NCBI RefSeq assembly: GCF_000316115.1
Contig: NZ_JH993797.1
Location: 2,652,486-2,716,485 of the forward strand
Direction: 5' to 3'
Source of the DNA: Leptolyngbya sp. PCC 7375
Lineage (GTDB): Bacteria; Cyanobacteriota; Cyanobacteriia; Phormidesmidales; Phormidesmidaceae
DNA length: 64,000 nucleotides
Part shown: in pieces, positions 55,775 through 64,000 of the stretch
Layout: the number at the start of each line of letters is the position of its first letter
Numbering within the stretch: position 1 is the stretch's first letter
Translations under genes and position numbers: made by a program
Notes under the pieces: generated by a model
The model's database searches: none
What the model was told of the DNA's origin: nothing
Seen by the model: the letters and a program-made list of their open reading frames with translations, nothing else

Positions 55775-57286
55775 CTAAACTCTAGCGACCTCCTTCGTCT
55801 CTGGCTCAATCGCTACCGTCGCTTTGGCTTCCCTAAATAGATGATTGGCCCACTGCTGAACGTCATAACGACAAATAGCCTTGTGTAGCTTCTTCATGCG
55901 CTCGGCTTGTTCCTCAGCAGACATGGCCAGCGCTTCATCAATACGCTCATCCATACGTGTGGAGGAATAGGGGTTAGTGAGTAGCGCATCAGGCAGCTCC
56001 ACAGCGGACCCCGTAAACTCAGACAAAATGAGGACACCGTCTTCGCCGTTATGAACAGCTACATACTCCTTAGCGACCAGATTCAAACCATCTCTTAACG
56101 GGCAGATCCAGGCAATATCTGCGGCTTTGTACAGTGCCATCAAATCGTCATAGGGCAAAGGCTCAGTAAAGAGCTGCACAGGCGTCCAGTTAAGGGAACC
56201 AAAGCGACCATTGATCTGGCCCACCATTTGTTCAATTTGCTCCTGAGCAATGCGATAAACCCGCATCCCTTTGGCCGCCTTCACCGCCGTCATCATCAGA
56301 TTGACTTTGCCAATCAACTCAGGACGTCTGGCTAACAACCGTTCGTAGCAGGCCAGCATTTCCTTAGCACCTTTGACATAATCAACCCGACCAGCGGACA
56401 TGATTAGCTTGTTATCACCAATCTCAGCACGCAGTACCTTCACCCGCTCTTGAATCGATGGGCGCATGACCACATCGTGAATCTTTTGAGGGCTAGTCCC
56501 CACAGGGAATGCATCAATGGTGACAATGCGACCGTTGTAGCGCAGCTTAGTGACCATTTCAGGCTCAGCTAGGGCAGTCCCTGTCTTGGTAAATGCTTCT
56601 GGCACGGGGATGCGCTCTACAACTTCTACATCACGACAGCTGCGGGCAGCCGACACAAAGTTCTGCACATAGCGAGGGATATGGAAACCGCACAAATCAC
56701 AGCACAGTAGGCTGTCAATAATGGCATCTCGCCAGTGGAGAATATTAAACACATCCGCTGCCGGGAAAGGCGTGTGATGGAAGAATGCAATCTTCACATG
56801 GGGCATCTTCTGACGGATGTAATAGGGCGTGAGCCAGAGGTTGTAATCGTGAATCCAAATCAGCGCATCGTCTGCTGCATCTTCGCAAGCCGCTTCGGCA
56901 AATAACCGATTAATGTTCTGGAAGTTTTCCCAGTCAGAGCTGTCATAGGTAAAGTGCTCAGGGAACGAGTGCAAAATAGGCCAAAAGGCTTCTTTTGAGG
57001 TGATGTGATAAAAGTTACGTACCTGGTCAGCATTGAGAGGGATCCGCCGCACCACACAGCTATCACTTCCCCCCTCCATGGTGACTCGATCAACAAATCC
57101 TTCTTGCTCAGCCTCAGTAATTTGTTTCCACGCTACCCAAGTGCTCTGATCGGCATTAGCAAAAAAGCTCTTTAGGGTAGGAACAATACCGTTAGGACTC
57201 TTTTTTTCTCGATAATAAATCTTGCCATTTTCCTTCACCTCATCATAGGGTTCACGGTGGTATAGGATGACCAAGGAAGACTTCAT
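55775..57286 (-). CDS. ggpS: Glucosylglycerol-phosphate synthase
   Basis: A 503-residue GT20 enzyme. The start is the ATG at 57286, which has AGGAG six bases upstream and begins MKSSLVILYHREPYDEV like known GgpS proteins; the frame extends 12 codons. Donor-site marks are MSAGRVDYVKGAKEMLACYE and RDGLNLVAKEYVAVHNGEDG. It joins glucose from ADP-glucose to glycerol-3-phosphate, giving GG-phosphate, the committed step for the compatible solute glucosylglycerol. It is divergent from gghA and upstream of glpD. Confidence 0.95.
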   Translation of the reverse strand: MKSSLVILYHREPYDEVKENGKIYYREKKSPNGIVPTLKSFFANADQSTWVAWKQITEAEQEGFVDRVTMEGGSDSCVVRRIPLNADQVRNFYHITSKEAFWPILHSFPEHFTYDSSDWENFQNINRLFAEAACEDAADDALIWIHDYNLWLTPYYIRQKMPHVKIAFFHHTPFPAADVFNILHWRDAIIDSLLCCDLCGFHIPRYVQNFVSAARSCRDVEVVERIPVPEAFTKTGTALAEPEMVTKLRYNGRIVTIDAFPVGTSPQKIHDVVMRPSIQERVKVLRAEIGDNKLIMSAGRVDYVKGAKEMLACYERLLARRPELIGKVNLMMTAVKAAKGMRVYRIAQEQIEQMVGQINGRFGSLNWTPVQLFTEPLPYDDLMALYKAADIAWICPLRDGLNLVAKEYVAVHNGEDGVLILSEFTGSAVELPDALLTNPYSSTRMDERIDEALAMSAEEQAERMKKLHKAICRYDVQQWANHLFREAKATVAIEPETKEVARV

Positions 57287-57751
57287 GTTATTTTCTCCTG
57301 CAAGTTTATTAGCAGCGGTCAATTAAGCTTGAAACTCGAACATAATAAAGCTCAGCAATGACAGCTCACTTACCAAGCTGCCTCTGCTGAGCCCCAAAAA
57401 ATTGCATGAAATAGTACTTAAAATCCGCCGACGATTTTTACCAACACATCAGGGTTTACAGAGAGTTACATTACCGTATTAAGCCTGATTTAGCAATTTA
57501 ACGGGTATTCTCCTTTCAGCCCTTCATTGAGTAAGGGAAAACATTTCGGGAACGAATTTAACAACGTCAACCATAAATATGTTTTCACTCGATATCGATC
57601 TTACACTCAGTTTAGAGATGTAAATCATGGACACATTTTCGTCTTACTTTTGATCGATGGGAACTATGGGCGTTTTCAACATTCTGAGCTAATGTAGCGC
57701 CGCTAAACCACATCCGAGTAAACTGCGCTCCCCTCAATAACGAGACATACG
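57287..57751. other. Divergent regulatory region ggpS / gghA
   Basis: A 465-base gap holding the promoters of both genes. An 8-base inverted repeat (57350-57357 GCTCAGCA and 57385-57392) lies in the ggpS leader. In Synechocystis a small regulator, GgpR, is encoded upstream of ggpS. I see no small ORF of that kind here that I can support. Confidence 0.5.
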
Positions 57752-60274
57752 GTGATTGCAACTGCCCCCAAACAAATTCAACTAGTTGAAGATGAAACCC
57801 AAAGCCTACTGATGTGGGCCGAAAGCATCCAACGTTCAGAAGCCACATTTTTTGAAAAGGCTCAGAAAATTGCTCGACGTCTGGGCGCACATTATCGTGC
57901 TGATCGGTTGACTGAAGTTGGTTTTTGGACCCCCGATCTAACGGGGGACATTATCCAGTCAGAAGACCGAATTGTACTGGAGATTTATACACCGACAGAG
58001 AATATTAACTTTCGAGCAACAGAACAAACCGTTACGTTTAATCGAGTTCAAATCCCCCTAGTCAAACAGGGCGAATTTGTTTGGGGCGTAATCGAAGGCA
58101 TGCGGTCAGGACGTCGCGATCGCGCTGGCTGTTTTTACTGGTTACGCTATACCGATCAAGATGGCAGGGTACACATCATCCGCGATCCACTAGCCTATTC
58201 TCTGCCCTACGGGATTTTTGCCCCTGCAGAGCTGTATGACATGCGCTTAATACAGCGGCAGCGGGCAGACCGTAGCTATTTTCGCCGTACTGGTAGCAGC
58301 TATAGCGACACGGATATTCCCCGCATCGGTGCGCCCACCAATATTTTGCAGATTCACGTTAAAACTGCATCGCCCCAAGGCACGTTTGAGGGGCTGACGG
58401 AAATTTACCAGCAGATCTCCAACAAGCTCGCCATGGGGGAAGAGCTGACCGCTGAAGAAGCCGTTTATGCAGGCTACGATGCTATTCAGCTACTGCCTGT
58501 AGTACCCACCATTGAGTATCGTCGCGAAGACTCCCATGGAGACTATGAGTTTTTTGCAATTCTGCCAGACAAAAACGAAGCTCCCCATCCATCGTTTGCA
58601 GAAAATTCTGTCCCTGACCTTTCCCCCAGGGTGTCCCAGGCCGTTTTACGCAAGCCCGACACCCAAAATTGGGGCTACGATGTCCCCATGCTGGGCTCAG
58701 GCACTACTAATCCCTCGGTTTTAGGTAGCCTGAGGCCTGATGAGGTTATCGACTTTATTGCCACGCTCCACAACTTTTCTACAGGCCCAATTCAGCTGAT
58801 CTACGACTTGGTCTATGGCCATGCCGACAACCAAGCCCTAGAGGTAATGACCCATCAGTTCTTTAAGGGACCCAACATGTATGGGCAAGATCTTAACCAC
58901 CAGCTACCCCAGGTAAGGGCTATCTTGCTAGAGATGCAGCGACGCAAAATCAATACAGGGGCTGACGGCATCCGCGTAGACGGCGGCCAGGATTTTCGCT
59001 TCTTTAACCCGCTCACGGATCGAGTCGAGCAGGATGATGCTTATCTGTTGGCCATGAGCGATGTCGTGCAGGACATCAACGGCTATCGACGGTTGATGTT
59101 CACTATTTTTGAGGATGGCCGCCCCTGGCCCCAGGAAGGCTGGGAAGAAATTTCCCGATACCGGGAGCTAATTGAGCAAAAACCTGAATCATTTCAGTGG
59201 GGACCACTGATTTTTGCCCACAATACCCCATCCCTACAGGGATTTTGGGACCGCAAATGGCGACGGGTGGGGGAAGTTATTTTCCAAGGGAACCGTTGGA
59301 TTACAGGCTGTGGCAACCATGACACGGTGCGGCGTGGCACCCAGGTAAAAACGGACCAGCCGATCAACTGGAATCTGGGCAAAACTCTACCGAATGTTCT
59401 GCACAAGGCCTATAACAACCCAGCCACCCAACTATGGGTATGTGGTTTTAGTCCCGGCTTACCCATGGACTTTATCAATGCCAACGTAGGTGCGCCCTGG
59501 GGGTTTTTCAGAAACACCGATGACCGATATGGGGCCAAGGTCGTTTCAGAAGAAATCAGCTTTCTAGACTGGCAAATCGAACCCGATATGTACGATTTGC
59601 CAGAAGTGTATCCCCAGCTCAAGCAAATGGGATTTCGTGATTTCCAGCAATTGCAGGACTTTTCACGCACACTACAAGAAGCCATGGTATCGACGGACTA
59701 TAACCTACAAGAGGTAGCTGCCATTTGCAGTAAGTGCCTGGGACCCAGTACCGAAAGCTGTGAACTCCCTGCTTTGGCCGAGCTCAACGAGTCTTCTCTA
59801 GCAGAGTTTTTAGAAAATTTAGATGTCCCAAAACTGAAAAAGTTTGCCATGGCCTTTATGGAAGATGGCCATGATTTGTGCAATGTCTCCCGTTCCTATG
59901 GGCAGATCGATAAAGGCATTGCCAAATTCCACCTCACCCTGAGACAGTATCGCCGCCGCTATCCCTGGTTGCAAGACAATTTAACTGGCCATGACCGGTT
60001 TAATCGCATTAGCGACGACCAGCGTACGGTTTTTTATGGCCTCAGATGCAATCCCGATGAACCCGAGGCATCTCCAATTATGATGGTGGCCCATATGGGG
60101 GGAAAGCCGCTGACTATCAAACTGGAGGATTGGTTAGGCATAAACATGGAGGATTGGCAGGTTGCGATCGCAACCCCCGATCTCAATCTCGACACCGATC
60201 TCAAGAACTTGAGCCACTTCCCCCTGAAGGATAGCCAGGGTGTTCTTTTTGAACAGAAAAAATCAACACCCTAA
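57752..60274 (+). CDS. gghA: Glucosylglycerol hydrolase (GghA/Slr1670-like)
   Basis: An 840-residue alpha-amylase-fold enzyme related to Synechocystis Slr1670. Landmarks are YAGYDAIQLLPVVPTIEYR, NMYGQDLNHQLPQVRAILLE, the G-A-D-G-I-R-V-D-G-G-Q-D-F strand with the probable nucleophile Asp, MFTIFEDGRPWPQEGW with the acid/base region, and WITGCGNHDTVRRG for the third acidic residue. It releases glucose and glycerol from GG when salt stress ends. GTG start at 57752, in a divergent pair with ggpS. There is no signal peptide, so it is cytoplasmic. Confidence 0.9.
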   Translation: MIATAPKQIQLVEDETQSLLMWAESIQRSEATFFEKAQKIARRLGAHYRADRLTEVGFWTPDLTGDIIQSEDRIVLEIYTPTENINFRATEQTVTFNRVQIPLVKQGEFVWGVIEGMRSGRRDRAGCFYWLRYTDQDGRVHIIRDPLAYSLPYGIFAPAELYDMRLIQRQRADRSYFRRTGSSYSDTDIPRIGAPTNILQIHVKTASPQGTFEGLTEIYQQISNKLAMGEELTAEEAVYAGYDAIQLLPVVPTIEYRREDSHGDYEFFAILPDKNEAPHPSFAENSVPDLSPRVSQAVLRKPDTQNWGYDVPMLGSGTTNPSVLGSLRPDEVIDFIATLHNFSTGPIQLIYDLVYGHADNQALEVMTHQFFKGPNMYGQDLNHQLPQVRAILLEMQRRKINTGADGIRVDGGQDFRFFNPLTDRVEQDDAYLLAMSDVVQDINGYRRLMFTIFEDGRPWPQEGWEEISRYRELIEQKPESFQWGPLIFAHNTPSLQGFWDRKWRRVGEVIFQGNRWITGCGNHDTVRRGTQVKTDQPINWNLGKTLPNVLHKAYNNPATQLWVCGFSPGLPMDFINANVGAPWGFFRNTDDRYGAKVVSEEISFLDWQIEPDMYDLPEVYPQLKQMGFRDFQQLQDFSRTLQEAMVSTDYNLQEVAAICSKCLGPSTESCELPALAELNESSLAEFLENLDVPKLKKFAMAFMEDGHDLCNVSRSYGQIDKGIAKFHLTLRQYRRRYPWLQDNLTGHDRFNRISDDQRTVFYGLRCNPDEPEASPIMMVAHMGGKPLTIKLEDWLGINMEDWQVAIATPDLNLDTDLKNLSHFPLKDSQGVLFEQKKSTP

Positions 60275-60524
60275 CCTTTAAGAAATCAATCAGTCTTGAA
60301 AGACAATTGTGTAATGCCCAGCCTGTACTGGAGCAGTAGTTTTTCCCTGACAACAATTAATGAAACTCACTCTATTAATTACGCCAGAAGGATTTTAGAG
60401 ATCATAGAACATTTATTTTTTGTCTACATATAACTTTTCAAAGTGCTACGATATATAAAATCAACCTTAAGAAAAGACAGCATTATCTCTTCGTAGACCT
60501 GTGCAGTGTCTGGGGAATTGCCAT
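60275..60524. other. AT-rich gap between gghA and the small protein gene
   Basis: About 250 AT-rich bases with no open frame of note. It probably contains the gghA terminator and the promoter of the following gene, but neither is distinct. Confidence 0.4.
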
Positions 60525-60812
60525 ATGGAAAAAAAACTCAAAGAACTCGTCGGCCAAAGCAGTGTTTGGCTTTATGTCAAAAGTAGCAATGGCTGGTTCA
60601 AGAATGTGGAAATTTTAGAGGTGACCGACACAACCATTACATTCCGTTACGAGTCTGAGTCTGAGGTTGAACGCAAGCTGTGGGAAAAAACCACTCGCAT
60701 TGACAACATTGCTGAAGTGGAAGTAAGACTGCTTACTGTTCCGAAAGTTGATAAGAAGCTGGATGCTATTCGCGGACAGTTGTCTAAACTCTTGGATCAA
60801 GACAATTATTAG
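60525..60812 (+). CDS. Conserved small cyanobacterial protein
   Basis: A 95-residue protein (LVGQSSVWLYVKSSNGWFKN then ITFRYESESEVERKLWEKTT). It looks like a small beta-barrel followed by a C-terminal helix (DKKLDAIRGQLSKLLDQD). The family is conserved in cyanobacteria as I recall it, of unknown function. The ATG at 60525 with GGGGA upstream is preferred over the GTG at 60501. It is followed by a terminator, so it is its own unit. Confidence 0.65.
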   Translation: MEKKLKELVGQSSVWLYVKSSNGWFKNVEILEVTDTTITFRYESESEVERKLWEKTTRIDNIAEVEVRLLTVPKVDKKLDAIRGQLSKLLDQDNY

Positions 60813-60951
60813 GTCGCCCATAGGGACCAGGCATTGACACCATTGCCTCTAAATCGTTTCACAGCAGCTCATTAGCTTGCTCGAAACACGTCAAGTCCGT
60901 TCGGACCTGAAAGAGCGCTAAAAGAAATCAATACTCAAAAACTTCGTTGAA

Positions 60952-60982
60952 GGGGAGTGCGGCAACGCACCCTCTTTTTTTT
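60952..60982 (+). terminator. Rho-independent terminator
   Basis: GGAGTGCG pairs with CGCACCCTC across a GCAA loop with one mismatch, followed by T8. It is about 140 bases after the small protein gene. Confidence 0.8.
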
Positions 60983-61039
60983 GGGGTTCGGCTACGCTCA
61001 CCCCATAGGTCAGCTGTGGGGTGAGCGTAGCCGAACCCC
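60983..61039. repeat. Large inverted repeat with 23-base perfect arms
   Basis: Arms at 60983-61005 and 61017-61039 around an 11-base loop. The arm core (GGTTCGGCTACGCTCACC) is a known type of cyanobacterial dispersed sequence. It lies directly after a terminator and about 100 bases before the VOC gene. Confidence 0.88.
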
Positions 61040-61136
61040 AACTTTTATTAATTTCCCCTAAGACTTGCCTCGTTTTTTTCCACAAAAAAAAACTCGCGAC
61101 ACAATAGGTGGAGTTCTTTAATTAGATCGGTTTTCC

Positions 61137-61526
61137 ATGGATGTCAAAGCCGCGTCTACACGCTTACTGGTGTCAGATATTACCAACTGTTGCAGGTTTT
61201 ATCGGGATTTACTGGGCCTGAAGGTGATCGTAGAAACCCCAAGCTACGCTGAATTTGAGGCCGCAGGTCAAACCATTTCCCTGTTTCATCAAGAGGAAAT
61301 GGCGTCCATTATCCACACTAGCGATAAGCCTACTTCTGTCGATAGCCAAGATAAAACCGTTCTAATTTTTACCATCACAGATTTGGATGGCACCTATTCT
61401 CAGCTGCGGCAGGGTGGCGTTCACTTTGATGAACCACCTACGCAAAACAGTGATTTCAATCTCAAGATTGCCTACTGTCGGGACCCTGAAGGCAATTTGA
61501 TTGGACTGTTTGAGAACCTGATGTAA
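61137..61526 (+). CDS. VOC/glyoxalase family protein
   Basis: A 129-residue vicinal-oxygen-chelate fold protein. RLLVSDITNCCRFYRDLLGL opens the first beta-alpha-beta-beta-beta module and YCRDPEGNLIGLFEN closes the second. Likely metal ligands are His of ISLFHQEE and the final Glu. Such proteins include glyoxalases and dioxygenases; the substrate is not predictable. It lies 79 bases before glpK on the same strand. Confidence 0.8.
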   Translation: MDVKAASTRLLVSDITNCCRFYRDLLGLKVIVETPSYAEFEAAGQTISLFHQEEMASIIHTSDKPTSVDSQDKTVLIFTITDLDGTYSQLRQGGVHFDEPPTQNSDFNLKIAYCRDPEGNLIGLFENLM

Positions 61527-61605
61527 TCGACCAGCAGGTGGGCCACGCCCACCCTACAGATATACCCATTAATTATTCACCCCCTATTTCCAAGAGGAAT
61601 CGTCA

Positions 61606-63096
61606 ATGGCAAAACAGTACGTCATGGCCCTGGATCTGGGCACCACTGGCAACCGCGCCATCTTGTTTAACAAAGCGGGCGACATTGTGGGTCAGGCCTA
61701 TAAGGAACTGACTCAGTATTATCCACAGCCAGGCTGGGTGGAACATGATGCCATAGAAATTTGGGAGCAGGTGCAGTGGGCCATAAAGACGGCCATTGGC
61801 GAAGCAAATATTGATGTCAGTGAGATTGCGGCCATCGGTCTAACGGTGCAGCGAGAGACCTGTTTGCTGTGGAATAAGACAACGGGTAAACCCTTACATA
61901 AGGCCATTGTGTGGCAGGATCGACGCACAGCAGATATGTGCGCCACCCTGGCAGACCACAAGGCAGAGATTTATGAGCGCAGCGGTCTATTTTTGGATGC
62001 CTATTTTTCGGGTACCAAGCTGCGGTGGCTACTGGATAAAGTTCAGCCGGATAATCTAGACAATGTTCTAGCGGGCACGATCGATACCTGGGCGCTATGG
62101 AATCTAACAGATGGCAAGGTGCATGCGACGGACCATAGCAATGCCAGTCGTACGTTGCTGATGAATCTGGCACAGCAGCAGTGGGATGACAAACTGTTGG
62201 ATATTTTTGGAGTGCCACGATCGCTACTGGCAGACATTAAACCCAGCCAGGGAATTTTTGGCTACACTGACCCCAGTTTGCTGGGTGTGGAAATTCCGAT
62301 TGCGGCACTTTTGGGCGATCAGCAAGCGGCGTTGTTTGCCCACGGTTGCGATCGCCCCGGCTTACTAAAATGCACCTATGGCACTGGAGCTTTTCTGGTT
62401 GCTCACACTGGCCAAGAAATTGTCCGGTCCAAGAACCAGTTGCTCTCCACCATCGGCTGGACCACCACTAAGACAGACGGCAGCTATGATCTGGGCTATG
62501 GTCTAGAGGGCAGCATGTTTACCGCTGGGGCCTGCATTCAGTGGTTGCGGGACGGCCTACAAATTATCGATAGCGCCGCAGACAGTGAGCCGCTAGCTAC
62601 TTCGGTAAACGATAACGGTGGCGTTTATTTTGTACCTGCCCTTAGTGGTTTGGGTGCACCCCATTGGGATATGGGTGCTCGCGGTGCGTTTTTGGGCATT
62701 ACCCGAGGGGCGACCAAGGCTCATATGGTGCGGTCAGTGCTGGAAGCGATTGCCAACCAGGCCCGTGAGGTAGTAACCGCCATTAATGATGATAGTGGCA
62801 CCGCCATCACCACACTCAAAGTAGATGGCGGTGCCTGCAACAATGACTTTTTGATGCAGTATCAGGCGGATGTATTGGGTATTCCGGTGGAGCGTCCGGC
62901 GGTGTTAGATGCAACGGCTCAGGGATCTGCGTTTGCCGCAGGTCTGGCAGTGGGTTTCTGGGATGACTACACGACCTTAGTCAATAGCCGCAAAATTGAT
63001 AAAACCTTTGAACCTGGAGTTGGCCAGGCAGCAGCCCAAGAGAATTTTGCAACTTGGGAGCGGGCAATTGAGCGGGCTAAGGAATGGATTGTATGA
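61606..63096 (+). CDS. glpK: Glycerol kinase
   Basis: A 496-residue FGGY-family glycerol kinase of normal length. Key motifs are ALDLGTTGNRAILFN (phosphate 1), QYYPQPGWVEHDAIEIW, QDRRTADMC (glycerol-binding region), GLGAPHWDMGARGAF and VDGGACNNDFLMQYQADVLG (adenosine region). It phosphorylates glycerol to glycerol-3-phosphate, closing the GG cycle with GlpD. ATG at 61606, with AAGAGGAA upstream. Confidence 0.96.
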   Translation: MAKQYVMALDLGTTGNRAILFNKAGDIVGQAYKELTQYYPQPGWVEHDAIEIWEQVQWAIKTAIGEANIDVSEIAAIGLTVQRETCLLWNKTTGKPLHKAIVWQDRRTADMCATLADHKAEIYERSGLFLDAYFSGTKLRWLLDKVQPDNLDNVLAGTIDTWALWNLTDGKVHATDHSNASRTLLMNLAQQQWDDKLLDIFGVPRSLLADIKPSQGIFGYTDPSLLGVEIPIAALLGDQQAALFAHGCDRPGLLKCTYGTGAFLVAHTGQEIVRSKNQLLSTIGWTTTKTDGSYDLGYGLEGSMFTAGACIQWLRDGLQIIDSAADSEPLATSVNDNGGVYFVPALSGLGAPHWDMGARGAFLGITRGATKAHMVRSVLEAIANQAREVVTAINDDSGTAITTLKVDGGACNNDFLMQYQADVLGIPVERPAVLDATAQGSAFAAGLAVGFWDDYTTLVNSRKIDKTFEPGVGQAAAQENFATWERAIERAKEWIV

Positions 63097-63157
63097 AACA
63101 CCTTCCTTAAACCCTCACCTAGCTATGATAGACATAGCAGATATGGGTTTAAGGTCT

Positions 63158-63442
63158 ATGGCCCTATTAGAAGTTACAGCTGAGCAAGTTTTGACCCTCA
63201 TTCAACAGCTGCCCGCAGTTAGCAAACGAGCCATTTTTGAATTGTTGCGCCAAGAGTTTGAGGGTTCAAGCACTTCTGATGGAGTTGCTCCAATAGATAC
63301 GAATACTCAAACTTGGCTGGATGCAGACCTTACTGAGCCTCTACCTGCTTATGAATGGGGTTCAGAAGGTATTCCCAAAGGTCTACCTATACAGCATGTA
63401 GCAGGGCAAGGTGTAGTAATTATGGGGATTGATGAGTCGTAA
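63158..63442 (+). CDS. Putative antitoxin of a MazF-type pair
   Basis: A 94-residue protein that starts at the ATG at 63158 with AAGG upstream; the frame overlaps glpK if extended to 62996. MALLEVTAEQVLTLIQQLPA forms a helix pair, and the C-terminus is extended and acidic (LTEPLPAYEWG). No named antitoxin family is clear. The role is inferred from its 11-base overlap with the toxin gene. Confidence 0.6.
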   Translation: MALLEVTAEQVLTLIQQLPAVSKRAIFELLRQEFEGSSTSDGVAPIDTNTQTWLDADLTEPLPAYEWGSEGIPKGLPIQHVAGQGVVIMGIDES

Positions 63443-63788
63443 GTTACGCAAAGGCGATATTGTTTTGGTCACCTTGCCGGAACAATATCCCTCTATGCAT
63501 GAGCAGCAGGGTATGAGACCTGCATTAATTGTTGGTATACCACCAGGAGAAACGCGATTTTTACTGGCAATTATGGCTCCGATGACCACACAAATAGGTG
63601 ACTGGACAAAAATCAATCCAAAGGTTTACCCAGTATTACCAGCTGGCACAGGAAATCTAAAAAAAGATTCTGTGGTGTTGTTGGATCAAATTCGAGCAGT
63701 GGATATGCGACGGATCACCAAATATTTAGGTAGCTTGACTGAGGCAGAGTACAAAACGATCTCAGTGGGTTTAGATGAGATTTTCTAG
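63432..63788 (+). CDS. MazF/PemK-type toxin
   Basis: A 118-residue mRNA interferase-like protein. KLRKGDIVLVTLPEQYPSMH, GMRPALIVGIPPGETRFLLA and LKKDSVVLLDQIRAVDMRRI match the MazF/PemK fold (conserved Arg-Pro and Ser-x-V). It starts at the ATG at 63432, one codon after an alternative TTG. It probably cuts RNA when free from the preceding antitoxin. Confidence 0.85.
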   Translation: MSRKLRKGDIVLVTLPEQYPSMHEQQGMRPALIVGIPPGETRFLLAIMAPMTTQIGDWTKINPKVYPVLPAGTGNLKKDSVVLLDQIRAVDMRRITKYLGSLTEAEYKTISVGLDEIF

Positions 63789-64000
63789 AAGCAAACGGAA
63801 TACCCTTTAGGGATGTTACCTTATGCCCATCCTGGGCCAGCAGAAGCTATAGACTGCAAAAACATGGCCAGGATATAAGAGAAAATTGATCGCGCGAAGC
63901 GCGAAGGAGAGATAAACAAGGAATCTAGAGAAAAAAGCACCTTCGGATGCAACTCTAGCTGCTCCTGATTCTGTTGCCCAGTCATACATTGCCAAACAAC
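63789..64000. other. Window end, no complete gene
   Basis: Contains a small GC hairpin (CGCGCGAAGCGCG, near 63891-63903). From about 63930 to the end one forward frame stays open and reads like protein (LEKKAPSDATLAAPDSVAQS), but no start codon is in frame. It could be the beginning of a gene with an upstream indel or chance. Confidence 0.3.

Noticed and set aside
57612..57890. 92-residue minus-strand frame overlapping the gghA start; considered as a GgpR-like regulator
   Set aside because: It overlaps the conserved N-terminus of gghA, has no start signal and does not look like a regulator.
62996..63157. N-terminal extension of the antitoxin into glpK
   Set aside because: It would overlap 100 bases of glpK in another frame; the ATG at 63158 has a better upstream site and the protein-like sequence starts there.

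Overview
The window is chromosomal DNA of a cyanobacterium. It carries psaA-psaB, a CCB-type cytochrome-c-heme assembly factor, a PTPA-CTERM surface protein, Uma2 nucleases, two Npun_R2821/R2823-type glycosyltransferases, a glucosylglycerol (GG) pathway and scattered HIP1 octamers (GCGATCGC). The GG genes point to a salt-tolerant, probably marine or brackish strain. A filamentous Leptolyngbya-like lineage is a guess from gene content, not a demonstrated assignment. I found no rRNA, tRNA or CRISPR array.

Layout. 1-14 kb: end of a sensor histidine kinase, then housekeeping and envelope genes (RibD-like reductase, FemAB-like acyltransferase, DUF4346, GT2, PTPA-CTERM protein, YciI, CCB factor, PBP4-type carboxypeptidase, LptC, NYN/LabA-like, ExbB/TolQ-like, amidase). 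14-20.5 kb: minus-strand surface-glycan block with four glycosyltransferases and an ABC exporter. 20.7-23.4 kb: RbgA/YlqF GTPase, universal stress protein, phosphoglycerate kinase. 23.5-46 kb: an accessory island. 46-50.6 kb: psaA-psaB on the minus strand. 51-53 kb: a lipoprotein with a Pro/Glu/Val/Ala repeat. 52.8-63.1 kb: the GG/glycerol-3-phosphate block (gpsA, glpD, ggpS, gghA, glpK), followed by a MazF-type toxin pair.

The accessory island has two parts. The first is a putative defence locus: a broken Uma2 gene, a large protein with a PD-(D/E)XK-like nuclease domain and a P-loop NTPase domain interrupted by a frameshift, and a VapC-type toxin with its antitoxin. The second is a stack of nested mobile elements: an ISL3, an ISKra4, an IS21 (31832-40919, 7-bp target duplication) and an IS4 (41701-45580, 9-bp target duplication). 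Three copies (A, B, C) of an unusual element are buried inside the IS21 and the IS4. Each copy has short imperfect terminal inverted repeats, a small ORF that appears to cross a frameshift at a poly-C tract, a large serine recombinase, and a short 3' ORF running through the right terminal repeat. The copies sit in conserved motifs of other transposases (IstA YSVP; IS4 RWGIE). A and B lie in tandem inside istA and both have broken recombinase genes; C, inside the IS4 transposase, is intact. B also carries an IS3 insertion.

The GG block forms a cycle: GpsA supplies glycerol-3-phosphate, GgpS joins it to glucose, GghA hydrolyses GG, and GlpK and GlpD return the glycerol to central metabolism. 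The GG-phosphate phosphatase is not in the window.

Several frameshifts in the island fall in short homopolymers. They may be genuine decay, recoding or assembly error, and the sequence alone does not decide.
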